Assembly: GCF_014196535.1 (NCBI RefSeq)
Contig: NZ_JACIDU010000003.1
Span: forward strand, 186,001 to 250,000
Length of the DNA stretch: 64,000 nt
Origin: Allorhizobium borbori
GTDB lineage: Bacteria; Pseudomonadota; Alphaproteobacteria; Rhizobiales; Rhizobiaceae
Direction: 5' to 3'
A model generated the notes under the pieces. That model made no database searches. It was not told where the DNA came from and saw nothing but the letters and a program-made list of their open reading frames with translations. Shown here piece after piece: positions 26,041-36,154 of this stretch. Positions within the stretch are counted from its first letter, which is position 1. Each line of letters begins with the position of its first letter. The position numbers and the translations under genes were made by a program.

Positions 26041-27492
26041 TCAAGCGCTACGGGAAGAGCGGTACACCGAGACACCGAGTTCGCGAATCTTCTTGCGCAG
26101 CGTGTTCCGGTTCAGACCAAGCAAGTCGGCGGCTTTGATCTGGTTACCGCGCGTAGCCGTAAGTGCCGCCAGAATAAGCGGATATTCCATCTCGGTCAGA
26201 ACACGGTCGTAAAGGCCGGGCGGCGGCAACTGATCGCCAAAGGAGGCGAAATAGGTGCGCATATTCTCCTCAACCGCCTGCGCGATGGTCATCGCGCCGG
26301 AGCGGACACCGCCCTTTTCGATCGGACTGTCCGGCACGTCGGAGCGCAGTTCCTGCTCGATGATTTCACGGGTGATGACATCCTGCGGGTAAAGCGCCAT
26401 CAGGCGGCGCACGAGGTTTTCCAGCTCGCGCACGTTACCCGGCCAGGCATAAGCCTTCATCATTTCCAGCGCCTCGACATCGAAGCGCTTGGTGCCAAGC
26501 CCCTCCTTCTCACCCTGCTGGATGAAATGGCGGACGAGATCGGGAATGTCTTCCGCGCGGTCGCGCAGCGGCGGCAGGCGCAGCGGCACGACATTCAGGC
26601 GGTAGTAGAGGTCTTCACGGAAAAGGCCCTGATTGATCGAATGCTTCAGGTCCTTGTTTGTCGCTGCCACGATGCGGACGTCGGTGCGGATGGGCGTGCG
26701 GCCGCCAACCGTCGTATATTCGCCTTGCTGCAAAACGCGAAGAAGACGTGTCTGGGCATCCATCGGCATGTCACCGATTTCGTCGAGGAACAGGGTGCCA
26801 CCTTCAGCCTGCTCGAAGCGGCCCGTGGAACGGCTCTGCGCGCCGGTGAAGGCACCCTTTTCATGGCCGAACAGTTCGGATTCGATGAGATCGCGCGGAA
26901 TGGCGGCCATGTTGATGGCGACGAAGGGGCCATTGCGGCGCTTGCCGTAATCATGCAGCGCGCGGGCCACGAGTTCCTTGCCGGTACCGCTTTCACCGGT
27001 AATCATCAGCGTCAGGTCCGTCTGCATGAGCCGGGCGAGAACGCGATAGATTTCCTGCATGGCGGCGGAGCGGCCGACCAGCGGCATGCCATCCTGCATG
27101 TCGTCATCGAGACGGGCGGGCTTGCGCTTCGGCTCGGCCAGCGCACGACCGATGATCGCGATCAGCTCCGTCAGGTCGAAAGGCTTCGGCAGATAGTCAT
27201 AAGCGCCCTTTTCCGAAGCCTTGATGGCCGTCATGAAGGTATTTTGCGCGCTCATGACCAGCACCGGCAGATCCGGCCTTGCCTTCTTGATGCGTGGCAG
27301 GAGATCGAAGGCGTTCTCGTCCGGCATCACCACGTCGGTCACGACCAGATCGCCCTCACCGGCGGCGATCCAACGCCAGAGCGTCGCGGCGTTGGAGGTG
27401 ATGCGCACCTCATAGCCGGCACGCGACAGCGCCTGATTGAGAACGGTGCGGATGGCGGCGTCGTCATCTGCGACAAGAATGGTAGCGGTCAT
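26041..27492 (-). CDS. ntrC: Nitrogen regulation protein NR(I), NtrC
   Basis: A 483-residue sigma-54-dependent activator of nitrogen-assimilation genes. Domains: receiver (~1-120) with phospho-acceptor Asp53; AAA+ domain (~145-380) with Walker A GESGTGKE and an intact GAFTGA loop in [12 protein letters not shown]; Fis-type helix-turn-helix at the end ([18 protein letters not shown]). In contrast to the neighbouring NtrX it keeps every residue needed to activate sigma-54 polymerase. Its start overlaps the end of ntrB by four bases, so kinase and regulator are translationally coupled. Confidence 0.97.
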   Translation of the reverse strand: MTATILVADDDAAIRTVLNQALSRAGYEVRITSNAATLWRWIAAGEGDLVVTDVVMPDENAFDLLPRIKKARPDLPVLVMSAQNTFMTAIKASEKGAYDYLPKPFDLTELIAIIGRALAEPKRKPARLDDDMQDGMPLVGRSAAMQEIYRVLARLMQTDLTLMITGESGTGKELVARALHDYGKRRNGPFVAINMAAIPRDLIESELFGHEKGAFTGAQSRSTGRFEQAEGGTLFLDEIGDMPMDAQTRLLRVLQQGEYTTVGGRTPIRTDVRIVAATNKDLKHSINQGLFREDLYYRLNVVPLRLPPLRDRAEDIPDLVRHFIQQGEKEGLGTKRFDVEALEMMKAYAWPGNVRELENLVRRLMALYPQDVITREIIEQELRSDVPDSPIEKGGVRSGAMTIAQAVEENMRTYFASFGDQLPPPGLYDRVLTEMEYPLILAALTATRGNQIKAADLLGLNRNTLRKKIRELGVSVYRSSRSA

Positions 27493-28631
27493 CGAGTGCT
27501 TCCTGTCTCGCTGGTGGCGATGACGTTTTCGGGCGCGATTTCCTTGGAAACCGGCATGAGGACCCGGAACGTCGTTCGACGGCTCTGGCTGTCACATTCG
27601 ATGATGCCGCCATGGCCGCCGATGATCTTGGCAACCAGGGCCAGGCCGAGGCCGGACCCGTTGGTCTTGGTTGTGATGAAGGGATCAAAAAGATGCGGCA
27701 GCAGATCGGAAGGAACCCCCGGTCCGTTGTCGTGCACGCAAAACTCCAGCGGCAGCGAGATTTTCTCGCGCGAACCGGCCACCGACAGGCGCATGCCCGG
27801 CCGATAGGCCGTGGTCAACTGGATCTCGCCATCCGGCGCATCGCCCACCGCTTCCGCCGCGTTCTTTACCAGATTGAGGAAGACCTGGATCATCTGGTCG
27901 CGATTGGCGTGGATGGGAGGCAGCGAGGGATCGTAGTTCTCGGTGATCTTGATGTTGCGGGCAAAGCCGGCCTGCGCCACCGCCTTCACATGGTCAAGCA
28001 CGGAATGAATGTTGACCGGCGCGCGGTCCACCGGCCGCTCGTCTGAAAAGACTTCCATGCGATCCACCAGCGAGACGATGCGGTCCGTCTCGTCGCAGAT
28101 GAGGCGGGTCAGCGCCCTGTCGTCATCCGGCACTGAGCTTTCGAGAAGCTGGGCCGCGCCGCGAATGCCGGACAGCGGATTCTTGATCTCATGCGCCAGC
28201 ATCGAGGCCAGACCGGTGACGGAGCGCGCAGCGGCGCGGTGGGTCAACTGCCGGTCGATCTTGTCGGCCATGGAACGTTCCTGGAAGACGACGACGACCG
28301 ACCCGGGTTCGGAAACGACCGGGGCGACATAAAGGTCCACCAGCTTGTCCTGCCCGAGGCGTGGCGACGACAGATCGACCCGATATTCGTTGACCGGCGC
28401 ACGGCGTTCGCGCACCTGATCGATGAGCGAGAGCAGAGGCGAACCGAAGGGAATGAAGGTGGAAATGCGATAACGGGCGAGATGCGCCGCACTCGCACCG
28501 AAAAATGCCTCGGCCTCCCAGTTCGCAAATGCGATGTGACCGGTCGAGTCGACGAGAATGACCGGGTTCTGAACCGAGTTCAGAACGGCCATCGCGAGCG
28601 ACTGGCCCGTATGGGTGGAATCTTTGGTCAT
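27489..28631 (-). CDS. ntrB: Nitrogen sensor kinase NR(II), NtrB
   Basis: A 380-residue cytoplasmic histidine kinase/phosphatase that senses nitrogen status through PII (GlnB/GlnK) and phosphorylates NtrC. A PAS domain lies at ~12-125 ([20 protein letters not shown]). The phosphorylated His147 is in [16 protein letters not shown], followed by the ATP-binding domain with the N box [13 protein letters not shown]1 [10 protein letters not shown] and G2 [14 protein letters not shown]. No membrane segment is present. It overlaps dusB upstream and ntrC downstream by four bases each, making a tight dusB-ntrB-ntrC operon. Confidence 0.97.
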   Translation of the reverse strand: MTKDSTHTGQSLAMAVLNSVQNPVILVDSTGHIAFANWEAEAFFGASAAHLARYRISTFIPFGSPLLSLIDQVRERRAPVNEYRVDLSSPRLGQDKLVDLYVAPVVSEPGSVVVVFQERSMADKIDRQLTHRAAARSVTGLASMLAHEIKNPLSGIRGAAQLLESSVPDDDRALTRLICDETDRIVSLVDRMEVFSDERPVDRAPVNIHSVLDHVKAVAQAGFARNIKITENYDPSLPPIHANRDQMIQVFLNLVKNAAEAVGDAPDGEIQLTTAYRPGMRLSVAGSREKISLPLEFCVHDNGPGVPSDLLPHLFDPFITTKTNGSGLGLALVAKIIGGHGGIIECDSQSRRTTFRVLMPVSKEIAPENVIATSETGSTR

Positions 28632-29644
28632 GCGGCTTCTTTCATCGATTCGTCATTCGCACCTGCCGAAAGGGCGGCGGTCATCAGGGCTCGGACCTCG
28701 GCGGGGTCCCTGGACGTCATAACGGCAGCGCGCGTCTCGTCGGTCACCGGCACGCGGGCGCGATCGAGATACCATCCGAGATGCTTGCGGGCGTGGCGCA
28801 GGCCCGGGCCTTCGCCGTAAAAATCCAGCATCGCGTCATAATGCTCGGTAGCCAGCACCGGAACCATGCCGGCCTCCGGTGCCGTATGGCCCGCGAGAAC
28901 GCCCGCATGCCAAGGGCGTCCTTGACAGGCCCGGCCCAGCATCACCGCATCGGCGCCCGAGCGTCTGAGAATGTCGGCACAGTCTTCGGCGGTATCCACA
29001 TCGCCATTGGCAATGAGCGGCACGGAGACAACCTCGCGCACAGCGCGGATCGCGTCCCAATCGGCCTTGCCCTCGTAGAACTGCATGCGGGTGCGTCCAT
29101 GGACGATCACAGCCTGAACGCCCGCCTGCTCCGCCCGGCTTGCAAGATAGGGTGCGTTGAGGGAATTCTCGTCCCAGCCGAGGCGCATCTTCAACGTTAC
29201 CGGCACAGGAGATGCCGCGACAACCGATTCGACAATTTTCAGCGCATGGTCAGGCTCTCGCATCAGCGCCGAGCCGCACGCGCCGCTCGTGACCTTCTTT
29301 GCCGGACAGCCCATATTGATGTCGATGATCTCCGCGCCCTGACCGGCTGCGATTCGCGCGGCTTCGGCCATGTAATGGGGATCGCGACCGGCAAGCTGAA
29401 CCATATGGGGGCGCAGCCCCGCCCCCTTCAGACGCGCCCAGGATTCATTGCGGTTGCCAACCAACTCGCGACTTGCCACCATCTCCGTCACCACAAGCCC
29501 GGCGCCAAAGCGCCAAGCGAGTTGGCGGAACGGTAAATCCGTGACACCGGACATCGGCGCCAGCACAACCCGGTTGCGGATCGCGACGCTTCCGATGCAA
29601 AATGACGTGGATAAATCCTGAGCGGACAAATGGCTATCTTTCAA
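28628..29644 (-). CDS. dusB: tRNA-dihydrouridine synthase B (NifR3)
   Basis: A 338-residue flavoenzyme that reduces uridines in tRNA. The TIM-barrel start [17 protein letters not shown] and the catalytic cysteine motif [10 protein letters not shown] are clear, together with [14 protein letters not shown] and [10 protein letters not shown]-like ([12 protein letters not shown]). Historically called NifR3 because it precedes ntrBC in rhizobia and Rhodobacter. No ATG is available near the N-terminus: the frame opens with TTG at 29644, and another TTG at 29629 with a weak purine stretch upstream is equally possible. The core begins about residue 20 ([12 protein letters not shown]), so either start keeps the domain whole. 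Confidence 0.93.
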   Translation of the reverse strand: MKDSHLSAQDLSTSFCIGSVAIRNRVVLAPMSGVTDLPFRQLAWRFGAGLVVTEMVASRELVGNRNESWARLKGAGLRPHMVQLAGRDPHYMAEAARIAAGQGAEIIDINMGCPAKKVTSGACGSALMREPDHALKIVESVVAASPVPVTLKMRLGWDENSLNAPYLASRAEQAGVQAVIVHGRTRMQFYEGKADWDAIRAVREVVSVPLIANGDVDTAEDCADILRRSGADAVMLGRACQGRPWHAGVLAGHTAPEAGMVPVLATEHYDAMLDFYGEGPGLRHARKHLGWYLDRARVPVTDETRAAVMTSRDPAEVRALMTAALSAGANDESMKEAA

Positions 29645-29761
29645 GCAAGGAATGCATTTGCACTATTTTTAGACAAGCGCATTCACTTTGCCAAGTACTT
29701 TTAAGAGTGAGTGGTAAATTTCGGGCATATGCTGGAAAAGCGATAGTTCTGAGGCTAGAGC

Positions 29762-31006
29762 ATGTGGAAATATGCAAGCTTTCAGGAGCCAGCGGTGGAC
29801 ATGCCTAGGGATAAGGCCCCCAGAATCGGAATCGTTATCGTCGCCGCGGGGCGCGGCGAACGGGCGGGCAGCTCCGTCGAGGGACCGAAGCAATACCGGC
29901 GCATCGGAGACAAGCCGGTCATCACCCACACGCTCAATCGCTTCGCCGCCTGGGGACGGGCCGAGGCCATCATCTGCGTGATTCATGCCGATGACCGCGC
30001 CTATTTCGAACGGGCGCTGGCCGCAACGGATACAGGACCCAACGTAACGATCGTGATCGGTGGCGCGACGCGTCAGCAGTCGGTTCTCAATGGCCTGAAG
30101 GCGCTGGCCGGCCGGGGGCTGACACATGTGATGATCCATGATGCCGTTCGCCCCTTCTTCGACGCCCCACTGCTGGATCGCATTGCCGAAAAGCTCGCCG
30201 CAGGCGCCGTTGCGGTATTGCCGGTCATGCCGGTGACCGATACGCTGAAGCGTGGCGAAGCTGGGATCGTGACCGAAACCGTGTCACGCGACGGCCTTTT
30301 CGCGGCCCAGACGCCGCAAAGCTTCGAGTTTCAGCCGATCCTTGACGCGCACAAAAACGCGGCGGCCTCGGGCCTCGAACACTTTACCGACGATGCCTCG
30401 ATTGCGGAATGGGCGGGCTTGCCTGTCACGCTGTCGGAAGGGTCTGTGGATAACATCAAACTGACCCTCCGGAGGGACATTGAAATGGCCGACGAAACGC
30501 TTTCCCGCACCGCCCTGCCCGATGTGCGTACCGGCAACGGTTACGATGTCCACCAGCTTGAGCCGGGCGATGGGGTGACGCTCTGCGGCATCTTCATTCC
30601 ACATGACCAGAAGCTGAAAGGCCATTCCGACGCCGACGTGGCGCTCCACGCGCTGACCGACGCGCTGCTGGCCACCAAGGGCCTCGGCGATATCGGCGAT
30701 CACTTCCCGCCCTCCGACCCGCAATGGAAGGGGGCAGCATCGCGCATCTTCCTCGAACACGCCGCGAAGCTGGTACGCGAAAACGGCGGCACGATCATGA
30801 ACGCCGATGTCTCGCTGATCGCCGAAGCGCCGAAGATCGGGCCGCACCGCGAGGAAATGCGCGAGAAACTGGCCGAAATCCTGGGCATTTCCGTTGATCG
30901 CTGTTCGGTGAAGGCAACGACCAACGAGAAGATCGGCTTCATCGGCCGCCGGGAAGGCATTGCCGCCATCGCCACCGCAACCGTTGTTTTCGGGAGCGCG
31001 GAATGA
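29762..31006 (+). CDS. ispDF: Bifunctional 2-C-methyl-D-erythritol 4-phosphate cytidylyltransferase / MECDP synthase
   Basis: A 414-residue fusion catalysing two non-consecutive steps of the MEP isoprenoid pathway. The IspD part (~20-245) has the nucleotide loop [15 protein letters not shown] and the segment [16 protein letters not shown]. The IspF part (~255-414) has [15 protein letters not shown], the metal-binding [16 protein letters not shown] and [16 protein letters not shown]. Fusion is usual in alphaproteobacteria. ATG 29762 has GAGG seven bases upstream; ATG 29801 is an alternative that removes 13 residues outside the domain. It overlaps cinA by four bases. IspE is not encoded here. 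Confidence 0.96.
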   Translation: MWKYASFQEPAVDMPRDKAPRIGIVIVAAGRGERAGSSVEGPKQYRRIGDKPVITHTLNRFAAWGRAEAIICVIHADDRAYFERALAATDTGPNVTIVIGGATRQQSVLNGLKALAGRGLTHVMIHDAVRPFFDAPLLDRIAEKLAAGAVAVLPVMPVTDTLKRGEAGIVTETVSRDGLFAAQTPQSFEFQPILDAHKNAAASGLEHFTDDASIAEWAGLPVTLSEGSVDNIKLTLRRDIEMADETLSRTALPDVRTGNGYDVHQLEPGDGVTLCGIFIPHDQKLKGHSDADVALHALTDALLATKGLGDIGDHFPPSDPQWKGAASRIFLEHAAKLVRENGGTIMNADVSLIAEAPKIGPHREEMREKLAEILGISVDRCSVKATTNEKIGFIGRREGIAAIATATVVFGSAE

Positions 31007-31518
31007 GCCTCTTTCCCGCCGAAATAGAGGCACTGGCGGCCCGCATCATCCGCGAATTCACGACCCGCGGCCTGACGATTGCAACCGCCGAGTCCTGCAC
31101 CGGTGGCCTGATTGCCGGCGCGCTGACGGAGATCGCCGGGTCATCCGCCGTGGTGGATCGTGGCTTCGTGACCTATTCCAACACGGCCAAACAGCAGATG
31201 ATCGGCGTCAAGGCCGAGACGCTCGCCCGCGTCGGCGCTGTCTCGAGGGAAACGGCCATCGAAATGGCCACCGGCGCACTACGCACGGCCGGCACCCGGT
31301 TGGCCGTAGCCGTCACCGGCGTGGCCGGGCCAGGCGGCGGTTCCGCAGAAAAGCCGGTCGGGCTCGTTCACATCGCGGCGACATCAATCGCCGATATCGT
31401 CATTCATCAGGAAATGCGTTACGGCGATCTCGGCCGCGAAGGCATTCGGCTGGCGACGGTGAAGACGGCGCTCGAAATGCTGCTCGACGTGGTTCAGACG
31501 GGACCATCGGGCGAATAA
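31003..31518 (+). CDS. CinA family protein (nicotinamide-nucleotide amidase, PncC-like)
   Basis: A 171-residue protein containing only the C-terminal domain of CinA, which in PncC hydrolyses nicotinamide mononucleotide to nicotinate mononucleotide for NAD recycling. The family start [26 protein letters not shown] and [22 protein letters not shown] are typical. No competence-type N-terminal domain is present. Its ATG overlaps the ispDF stop by four bases. Its 3' end overlaps the convergent COQ10-like gene by 25 bp, which may couple their regulation by collision. Expected to be cytoplasmic. Confidence 0.93.
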   Translation: MSLFPAEIEALAARIIREFTTRGLTIATAESCTGGLIAGALTEIAGSSAVVDRGFVTYSNTAKQQMIGVKAETLARVGAVSRETAIEMATGALRTAGTRLAVAVTGVAGPGGGSAEKPVGLVHIAATSIADIVIHQEMRYGDLGREGIRLATVKTALEMLLDVVQTGPSGE

Positions 31519-31955
31519 ATCTTTGCGGCCCTGGCTTCGAAGGCCTCCGCAAACATGCGGAAGGCGCGTTCGAACATCGCCCCCATGATCGAACCGAGAA
31601 TCTTGTTCTTGAACTCGTAGTCGATGAAGAAATGCACGTCGCAGCCGCCCTCGCCCGCCGCCACGAACCGCCAGCGATTGTCGAGATAGCGGAACGGCCC
31701 GTCGATGTACTTCACGTCGATCGTCAGCGTTGCCCGGTTCAGCAGAACCTGTGTCGTAAAGGTCTCGCGGATGGCCTTGTAGCCGATCGTCATGTCGGCA
31801 ACCAGCAGCACCTTGCCATCCCTCTCCTTGCGCGAACGAACCGTCAGCGCCTCGCAAAGCGGCAGGAACTGCGGATAGCGCTCGATATCGGCAACGAGAT
31901 CGAACATCTGCTCTGGCGTGTGCGGAACGGGTCGGCGGGTTTCGAACTGGGGCAT
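31494..31955 (-). CDS. COQ10 / RatA-type START-like protein
   Basis: A 153-residue protein of the polyketide cyclase/START-like superfamily, of the type that binds ubiquinone (COQ10) or, in E. coli RatA, associates with ribosomes. The start MPQFETRRPVPHTPEQMFDLVADIERYP and RFLPLCEALTVRS-like region are typical, as is FLIDYEFKNKILGSIM near the end. In alphaproteobacteria the adjacent position beside lipA and lpdA favours the COQ10 role in respiration; the toxin name is probably inappropriate. It overlaps cinA by 25 bp tail to tail. Confidence 0.9.
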   Translation of the reverse strand: MPQFETRRPVPHTPEQMFDLVADIERYPQFLPLCEALTVRSRKERDGKVLLVADMTIGYKAIRETFTTQVLLNRATLTIDVKYIDGPFRYLDNRWRFVAAGEGGCDVHFFIDYEFKNKILGSIMGAMFERAFRMFAEAFEARAAKIYSPDGPV

Positions 31956-31964
31956 GACGCGGGA

Positions 31965-32528
31965 TTATGACGAAGCCTTGAGAAGATCAAGAAGGCGGCG
32001 CATGTCGCGCCTACTTTTAAGCTCGAGAACGGGGATATCACGACCGTAAGCGTCTATTTTGTCAATAATGATCGGTGCGTCGCGCTTTTCGAAATTCCAG
32101 ATGTAGCGCACGAAGTCAGCATCGATCTTTTCCGGGCACCCGGGCGTCATTTCCGGCCGCGTCTGCCCTCGATAGACCCACCAGCGACGCAGAACGCCCA
32201 TCAGGCACACAAGGCGGGGCATTCGCACCCAGATCACCATCTCGCTACGCGGCAGGCGAATGTCGAAACCGGAGGGGTTTGTACCGTCCATGATCCAGCG
32301 TTCCTGCTTCACCGCTTCGACAATCAACGCCCTCTGCTCGTCGCGCGGGCGTGGAACCCAGCCGGGCAGCCAGAAGAATTCGCGATCCATGCAAAGATAG
32401 GTGGCGTGCAGCCGATGCGCGAGCGCTTGCGACAGGGTTGACTTACCACCGCCCGAGCAGCCGATGACACTGACGCGACCGCAGCCTGCGAGCAAATCAG
32501 CGCCTTGCGTCAGTGAAACCACTTTCAT
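31965..32528 (-). CDS. P-loop kinase of the FlaR / topology-modulation type
   Basis: A 187-residue small nucleotide kinase-like protein. Walker A is GCSGGGKST at residues 23-31, followed by LYLCMDREFFWLPGW-like sequence (THLCMDREFFWLPGW region), as in adenylate kinase relatives named FlaR or topology modulation protein. The stretch IWVRMPRLVCLMGVLRRWW matches the lid or nucleotide-binding part. The substrate is unknown. It ends nine bases before the COQ10-like gene on the same strand; a GTG or ATG start at 32528 is consistent. The gap to lipA upstream is 35 bp, so the three may form one transcript. Confidence 0.82.
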   Translation of the reverse strand: MKVVSLTQGADLLAGCGRVSVIGCSGGGKSTLSQALAHRLHATYLCMDREFFWLPGWVPRPRDEQRALIVEAVKQERWIMDGTNPSGFDIRLPRSEMVIWVRMPRLVCLMGVLRRWWVYRGQTRPEMTPGCPEKIDADFVRYIWNFEKRDAPIIIDKIDAYGRDIPVLELKSRRDMRRLLDLLKASS

Positions 32529-32563
32529 CGCGGCCTCCGGCGTTTAACTCGGGCGAACCCGCC

Positions 32564-33535
32564 TTACTGAGCCGCCGCCTGCTTCGCCTCGCGCGCTGCC
32601 TTCAGCTTGGCGAAATCGTCGCCGGCATGGTGCGAGGATCGGGTGAGCGGGCTGGAGGCAACCATCAGGAAGCCCTTGGTATACGCAATCGTCTCGTAGG
32701 ATTTGAACTCTTCCGGCGTCACGAAGGCTTCCACCTTGTGGTGCTTGCGCGTCGGCTGGAGGTATTGACCGATGGTCATGAAATCAACGTCTGCGGTGCG
32801 CAGATCGTCCATGAGCTGGAGCACTTCGTTGCGCTCCTCACCCAGGCCCACCATGATGCCGGACTTGGTGAACATGGTCGGGTCCAGTTCCTTCACGCGC
32901 TGTAGAAGGCGGATGGAGTGGAAATAACGCGCGCCTGGACGCACCGTCAGGTAATTGCCCGGTACGGTTTCAAGATTGTGGTTGAAGACATCGGGCTTGG
33001 CAGCCACGACACGTTCCAGCGCACCCGGCTTCTTCAGGAAGTCCGGCGTCAGGATCTCGATGGTCGTCGTCGGCGAAGCCGCGCGGATCGCCCAGATCAC
33101 CTTCTCGAAATGTTCGGCGCCGCCGTCTTCCAGATCGTCGCGGTCCACCGAAGTGATGACGACGTGGTTAAGGCCCATCTGCTTGACGGCGTTCGCCACG
33201 TTCTGTGGCTCATCGGGGTCGAGCGGGTTCGGCTTGCCGGTCGCGACGTTGCAGAAGGCGCAGGCGCGAGTACAGATTTCCCCCATGATCATGAAGGTGG
33301 CGTGCTTCTGTTCCCAACAGCCGCCGATATTCGGGCAACCGGCTTCCTCACAAACTGTCACCAGCTTGTTGGTCCGAACGATCTCGCGGGTTTCCGCATA
33401 GCCCTTCGACGTCGGCGCCTTGACGCGAATCCACTCCGGCTTGCGCGTGACTTCCGTATCCGGACGATGCGCCTTTTCCGGGTGGCGGACGCGCTTCGGG
33501 TCCGGGCCTGCGGTTCTGTCGAGAATAGTGACCAT
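32564..33535 (-). CDS. lipA: Lipoyl synthase LipA
   Basis: A 323-residue radical-SAM enzyme that inserts two sulfur atoms into octanoyl groups on lipoyl proteins. Two [4Fe-4S] clusters are served by the N-terminal set [13 protein letters not shown] and the radical-SAM set [10 protein letters not shown] (CxxxCxxC). The C-terminal [10 protein letters not shown] is the usual conserved end. Its targets here are PdhB, PdhC and GcvH, all in this window. Its cluster is consumed during catalysis, tying it to the Suf system at the right end. ATG 33535. Confidence 0.97.
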   Translation of the reverse strand: MVTILDRTAGPDPKRVRHPEKAHRPDTEVTRKPEWIRVKAPTSKGYAETREIVRTNKLVTVCEEAGCPNIGGCWEQKHATFMIMGEICTRACAFCNVATGKPNPLDPDEPQNVANAVKQMGLNHVVITSVDRDDLEDGGAEHFEKVIWAIRAASPTTTIEILTPDFLKKPGALERVVAAKPDVFNHNLETVPGNYLTVRPGARYFHSIRLLQRVKELDPTMFTKSGIMVGLGEERNEVLQLMDDLRTADVDFMTIGQYLQPTRKHHKVEAFVTPEEFKSYETIAYTKGFLMVASSPLTRSSHHAGDDFAKLKAAREAKQAAAQ

Positions 33536-33574
33536 CTTAAACCTGCCTTCACCGCCAAGAGACGGAAGCTTTTA

Positions 33575-33829
33575 TCATCGCCTGACGATGCGGGCGACGA
33601 ATATCAGAAGCGATGCGCCAAGGAAACCTGTTACGAAATAGGCCATGCGGCTATCCGCCGGAACGACATTGAACTGGCGCAGAAGCGTCGTCGCGACCGC
33701 CGAACCGACAATACCGAGAACGACATTCATGAAAATGCCGAACCGCGTCTGCATGAACTTGCCGGCCAACCATCCTGCCAGACCACCGATGATGATCGCG
33801 GAAATCCAGCCAATCTGAATCGTATCCAT
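33575..33829 (-). CDS. GlsB/YeaQ/YmgE-type small membrane protein
   Basis: An 84-residue protein with three membrane segments, of the transglycosylase-associated protein family (PF04226). The family pattern IIGGLAGWLAGKFM is followed by a glycine-rich helix IFMNVVLGIVGSAVAT and the final helix VTGFLGASLLIFVA. Members are stress-induced in enterobacteria but their function is unknown. It lies between lpdA and lipA on the same strand, 39 bp before lipA and 75 bp after lpdA. In rhizobia this neighbourhood is conserved. Confidence 0.9.
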   Translation of the reverse strand: MDTIQIGWISAIIIGGLAGWLAGKFMQTRFGIFMNVVLGIVGSAVATTLLRQFNVVPADSRMAYFVTGFLGASLLIFVARIVRR

Positions 33830-33864
33830 TACAGCACCCCGAATTTGTCCTGCGCTGCAATATA

Positions 33865-33896
33865 GGCTCCGCCCGGCTTGATCGCCAGACGGAGCC
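33865..33896 (-). terminator. Possible hairpin between lpdA and the YeaQ-type gene
   Basis: GGCTCCG at 33865-33871 pairs with CGGAGCC at 33890-33896. No T run follows in either direction, so termination is uncertain. Confidence 0.35.
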
Positions 33897-33904
33897 CTCC
33901 AAAT

Positions 33905-35353
33905 TTAGGCGTTCAGCACGCGGCCATAGGCATCCAGCACACTTTCCTTCATCATTTCGGAAAGTGTCGGATGCGGGAAGACCGTGTGCATCAGCTCTTC
34001 TTCGGTCGTCTCGAGGTTCATGGCGATGACAAAGCCCTGGATGAGTTCGGTCACTTCCGCGCCGACCATGTGGGCGCCGAGAAGCTCACCGGTCTTCGCA
34101 TCGAAGATCGTCTTGACGAGACCATTGTCCTCACCGAGTGCAATCGCCTTGCCGTTGGCACCGAAGGAATAACGACCCACGCGGATTTCACGGCCTTCCG
34201 CCTTCGCCTTGGCTTCGGTGAGGCCGACCGAGGCAACCTGCGGGTTGCAATAGGTGCAGCCCGGAATCTTGCCCTTGTCCATCGGATGCACATGCGGCAG
34301 GCCAGCGATCTTCTCCACGCAGATAACGCCCTCATGCTCGGCCTTGTGGGCGAGCATCGGCGGACCGGCGACGTCGCCGATGGCGTAGATGCCGGGAACA
34401 TTGGTCTTGCCGTAGCCGTCGATAACGATGCAACCGCGATCCGTCTTGATGCCAAGAGCTTCCAGACCAAGATTTTCGATATTTCCCTGCACGCCGACAG
34501 CCGAGATCAGGCGATCCGCCGTAATCTGCTGAACCTTGCCGTCCTTGGTCTCGACATGGGCCGTGATCGAGTTTGCAGCCTTCTCCACTTTCGACACCTT
34601 GGCGCCGGTGATGATCTTGAGGCCGCGCTTTTCAAGCGCCTTGCGGGCGATGCCGGAAATTTCGGCGTCTTCGACCGGCATGATGTTGTCCATCAGCTCG
34701 ACCACCGTCACATCCACGCCCATGGAACGGTAGAAGGATGCGAATTCGATACCGATAGCGCCCGACCCCATGACGACGAGCGACTTCGGCATGAAGTCCG
34801 GCTTCATCGCTTCGAAATAGGTCCAGATCAGCTTGCCATCCGGCTCGATGCCCGGCAAAGCGCGGGGACGAGCGCCGGTGGCGACGATGATGTGCTTGGC
34901 CTTGTAAGTACCCTCGCCCAGCACACCCTTCGGGACCGGGTTCTGCGGCTGCACAACCGGCTTCGTCGACTTGCCGACGATCACCTCACCGGGCTTCGAA
35001 AGCTTGGCCTCGCCCCAGATCACGTCGATCTTGTTCTTCTTCATCAGGAAGGCGACACCGCTGTTCAGGCGGGCGGAAACACCGCGCGAGCGGGCGACCA
35101 CATCCTTCACATCCGCCGTCATCTTGCCTTCCAGCGTCAGACCATAGCTTTTGGCATGGTTGGCGTGATCAAGGATTTCCGCCGAACGCAACAGCGCCTT
35201 GGTCGGGATGCAGCCCCAGTTGAGGCAGATGCCGCCCAGATGCTCGCGCTCAACGACCGCCGTCTTCAGCCCGAGCTGCGCCGAACGGATCGCCGTCACA
35301 TAGCCGCCGGGGCCGGAACCGATGATGATGACGTCGTAGGTGTTATCGGCCAT
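33905..35353 (-). CDS. lpdA: Dihydrolipoyl dehydrogenase (E3 of pyruvate dehydrogenase)
   Basis: A 482-residue flavoprotein that reoxidises dihydrolipoamide. FAD is bound by DVIIIGSGPGGYVTAIR at the start; the redox-active disulfide is in GGICLNWGCIPTKALL (Cys-x4-Cys); the NAD motif is MGSGAIGIEFASFY; and the catalytic His-Glu pair is in VFPHPTLSEMMKES. It lies at the end of the pdhA-pdhB-pdhC cluster, so it is the E3 of this complex and probably also serves the glycine cleavage system. Family length is normal. A possible terminator upstream at about 35460 separates it from the SGNH hydrolase, so it may have its own promoter. Confidence 0.96.
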   Translation of the reverse strand: MADNTYDVIIIGSGPGGYVTAIRSAQLGLKTAVVEREHLGGICLNWGCIPTKALLRSAEILDHANHAKSYGLTLEGKMTADVKDVVARSRGVSARLNSGVAFLMKKNKIDVIWGEAKLSKPGEVIVGKSTKPVVQPQNPVPKGVLGEGTYKAKHIIVATGARPRALPGIEPDGKLIWTYFEAMKPDFMPKSLVVMGSGAIGIEFASFYRSMGVDVTVVELMDNIMPVEDAEISGIARKALEKRGLKIITGAKVSKVEKAANSITAHVETKDGKVQQITADRLISAVGVQGNIENLGLEALGIKTDRGCIVIDGYGKTNVPGIYAIGDVAGPPMLAHKAEHEGVICVEKIAGLPHVHPMDKGKIPGCTYCNPQVASVGLTEAKAKAEGREIRVGRYSFGANGKAIALGEDNGLVKTIFDAKTGELLGAHMVGAEVTELIQGFVIAMNLETTEEELMHTVFPHPTLSEMMKESVLDAYGRVLNA

Positions 35354-35459
35354 AATGCCTCATCTCCTTCAGGTCGAGGATGCGGACCACCTTCAGGGTC
35401 CACCCCGCGGGAACAGAAGCCCGGCCTTGCCAGATCCTCTTTCCGTGAAATCTAATTGA

Positions 35460-35484
35460 CGCCGCGCGGAGCATCCCCGCGGCG
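35460..35484 (-). terminator. Possible GC-rich hairpin after the SGNH hydrolase gene
   Basis: CGCCGCG at 35460-35466 pairs with CGCGGCG at 35478-35484. It lies between the SGNH gene stop and lpdA; no strong T run, so uncertain. Confidence 0.35.
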
Positions 35485-35494
35485 CATGATGGCC

Positions 35495-36139
35495 TCAAAG
35501 GCCGAGCATCATTCTCACGATAGGCTCCAGGCCACGCCCGAGCGCCCGCGTATTCTCTGCGTCCATATGCACACCATCGACGGGAGTGGTGACACTCACC
35601 GAAGCCGCATCGAAGAAGCCGCAGCCGATATCGTCAGCGAGATCGCCATAGAGCGCGCCGAGCATCGCAGATTCTTCCACCGCGCCCTGATACATCGCCG
35701 CAAACACAGGATTGGCCGTTTCGCAAATCTTCGGCGGGGAAACGAGCAGGATTTCCGGCACCTCTTCCTCGCCGAAAGGCCAGGGATGGTGGCGTATGAT
35801 CTGCACCAGACGCTCCATGCCGCGCACCGCATGCATGGCGGACCCGCCGAGCCCGCGTTTCAAGTCGTTGGTTCCGAGCATCACGACCACGAGATCGAGC
35901 GGCGCATGGCTGTGCAGAACCGACGGCAACAGTCGCGCGCCGTTGCGATCCGTCGCCGACAGATGATCATCATAGGCCGTGGTACGGCCATTCAGACCTT
36001 CGGCAACGACATTGACGCCTGCGCCGAGCGCCTGTTGCAGGACACTCGGCCAGCGATCCTCATAGGCGTGGCGAGCCCGCCCTTCGGCATCGAAGCCCCA
36101 GGTCAGACTATCGCCATAGCAGAGGACGGTTTTCGTCAT
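35495..36139 (-). CDS. SGNH/GDSL family hydrolase
   Basis: A 214-residue esterase-like protein. The four blocks of the SGNH fold are visible: Gly-Asp-Ser at 9-11 (VLCYGDSLTWGFD), a glycine in block II, VVMLGTNDLK in block III and DGVHMDAENTRALG in block V with the catalytic Asp and His. It resembles arylesterases. It has no signal peptide, so it is cytoplasmic. ATG 36139 is preferred over an adjacent GTG at 36142. It sits between pdhC and lpdA, a position I recall as common in rhizobia, but no link to pyruvate dehydrogenase is established. Confidence 0.88.
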   Translation of the reverse strand: MTKTVLCYGDSLTWGFDAEGRARHAYEDRWPSVLQQALGAGVNVVAEGLNGRTTAYDDHLSATDRNGARLLPSVLHSHAPLDLVVVMLGTNDLKRGLGGSAMHAVRGMERLVQIIRHHPWPFGEEEVPEILLVSPPKICETANPVFAAMYQGAVEESAMLGALYGDLADDIGCGFFDAASVSVTTPVDGVHMDAENTRALGRGLEPIVRMMLGL

Positions 36140-36154
36140 CACCGCGTTCCGGCC

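Noticed and set aside
25972-27807. Plus-strand open frame of 611 codons
   Set aside because: Antisense to ntrC, whose motifs are unambiguous.
33878-35455. Plus-strand open frame of 525 codons
   Set aside because: Antisense to lpdA; product has no family features.
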